From Candidatus Njordarchaeota archaeon (GTDB taxonomy: Archaea; Asgardarchaeota; Njordarchaeia; Njordarchaeales; Njordarchaeaceae): DNA of 5,442 nt. Below, one piece after another: positions 5,317 to 5,442 of this stretch. Made by a program: the position numbers and the translations under genes. The DNA lies in NCBI GenBank assembly GCA_029856625.1, contig JAHKLG010000102.1:1-5442 (forward strand). The letters are read 5' to 3'. Below the pieces are notes generated by a model, which saw only the letters and a program-made list of their open reading frames with translations, did not search any database and had not been told where the DNA came from. Numbering within the stretch: the first letter of the stretch is position 1; the number at the start of each line of letters is the position of its first letter.

Positions 5317-5324
5317 ATTTTAGA
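5317..5324 (+). promoter_or_regulatory. Weak TATA-like box for carbamate kinase
   Basis: ATTTTAGA lies about 40 bases upstream of the GTG start and would give a very short leader starting just before the Shine-Dalgarno AGGAGGG at 5347-5353. Other AT-rich stretches at 5278-5296 could serve instead, so the choice is uncertain. Confidence 0.25.
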
Positions 5325-5338
5325 TTCTTCAAATGTTC

Positions 5339-5356
5339 TATCCTCTAGGAGGGATA
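5339..5356. repeat. Inverted repeat TATCC-N8-GGATA over the carbamate kinase Shine-Dalgarno
   Basis: TATCC (5339-5343) and GGATA (5352-5356) form a perfect 5-base inverted repeat. An alternative pairing, CCTC (5342-5345) with GAGG (5349-5352), is also possible. Both would involve the AGGAGGG ribosome-binding site, so the element could partly hide it or serve as an operator. The stems are short and may be chance. Confidence 0.25.
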
Positions 5357-5359
5357 CTA

Positions 5360-5442
5360 GTGAAGAGAATAGTTATTGCGCTAGGTGGGAATGCTCTTCT
5401 GCGAAAGGGCCAGAGAGGAACGTATGAAGAGCAATTAGAAAA
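5360..5442 (+). CDS. arcC: Carbamate kinase, first 27 codons (runs off window end)
   Basis: Carbamate kinase transfers phosphate between carbamoyl phosphate and ADP, giving ATP in arginine/citrulline or purine-derived fermentation, or making carbamoyl phosphate in the reverse direction in some archaea. The visible N-terminus is MKRIVIALGGNALLRKGQ followed by GTYEEQ. The VIALGGNAL phosphate-binding loop, with a following G-x-Y-E-E-Q segment, is typical of carbamate kinases rather than of other amino-acid kinases such as UMP or aspartate kinase. The start is GTG at 5360, with AGGAGGG (5347-5353) 6 bases upstream. About 290 residues are expected in a full protein, so over 90 percent lies beyond the window. 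It is divergent from the Nudix gene. Confidence 0.85.
   Translation, partial: MKRIVIALGGNALLRKGQRGTYEEQLE

Noticed and set aside
1..5442. Mobile element, CRISPR array, tRNA or attachment site explaining the junction
   Set aside because: No terminal inverted repeats, regularly spaced repeats, transposase or integrase motifs, or tRNA-like sequences were seen by eye; a computed repeat search was not possible.

Overview
This window appears to hold two unrelated pieces of DNA joined at about position 1086-1095. The left piece (1 to ~1090) looks Gram-negative bacterial. It carries, both on the minus strand, the 3' part of a lipopolysaccharide-kinase-type gene and the first 158 codons of a phosphoserine aminotransferase (serC). 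The right piece (~1086-5442) looks archaeal: its upstream regions carry AT-rich TATA-like boxes, its Shine-Dalgarno sequences match the archaeal 16S tail (GGTGA, GGAGGT, AGGTG), three genes start with GTG, and its gene families (stand-alone alpha subunit of ADP-forming acyl-CoA synthetase, HdrB/GlcF-like CCG protein, archaeal-type carbamate kinase) are typical of anaerobic, probably thermophilic archaea. A Thermoproteota or Bathyarchaeia-like source is a guess. The kinase and the FAD oxidase on either side of the junction both lack their 5' portions exactly there and run in opposite directions. An assembly chimera is the simplest explanation; a genuine bacteria-archaea recombination is possible but less likely.

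Layout: 1-475 serC (-, partial); 476-655 spacer with a possible sigma70-type serC promoter; 656-~1087 LPS-kinase-like fragment (-); junction; ~1086-1412 C-terminal quarter of a GlcD/D-lactate-dehydrogenase-type FAD oxidase (+); 1427-1780 protein with two [4Fe-4S] motifs (+); 1787-2743 CCG-domain protein (+); 2744-2855 spacer with promoter signals and a dyad; 2856-4361 ADP-forming acyl-CoA synthetase alpha subunit (+); 4362-4450 spacer with a dyad just upstream of a TATA box; 4451-4828 PadR-family regulator (+); 4773-5240 Nudix hydrolase (-), overlapping the PadR gene tail-to-tail; 5241-5359 divergent promoter region; 5360-5442 start of carbamate kinase (+, partial).

The three genes from ~1086 to 2743 are tightly packed and look like one operon. 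An FAD-dependent 2-hydroxyacid dehydrogenase would pass electrons to a split iron-sulfur module arranged like HdrC plus HdrB, or like a GlcF cut in two. The downstream acyl-CoA synthetase alpha subunit would make ATP from acyl-CoA with a beta subunit not seen here, and carbamate kinase also makes ATP by substrate-level phosphorylation, so the archaeal side fits a fermentative or organic-acid-oxidising anaerobe. The PadR-type regulator probably controls itself and perhaps its neighbours. No CRISPR array, transposase, tRNA or rRNA gene was seen. The most useful observations are the chimeric junction, the split Fe-S/CCG module with a cysteine-depleted first CCG half, and a PadR-like operator dyad (ATGT-N10-ACAT) abutting the PadR gene's own TATA box.
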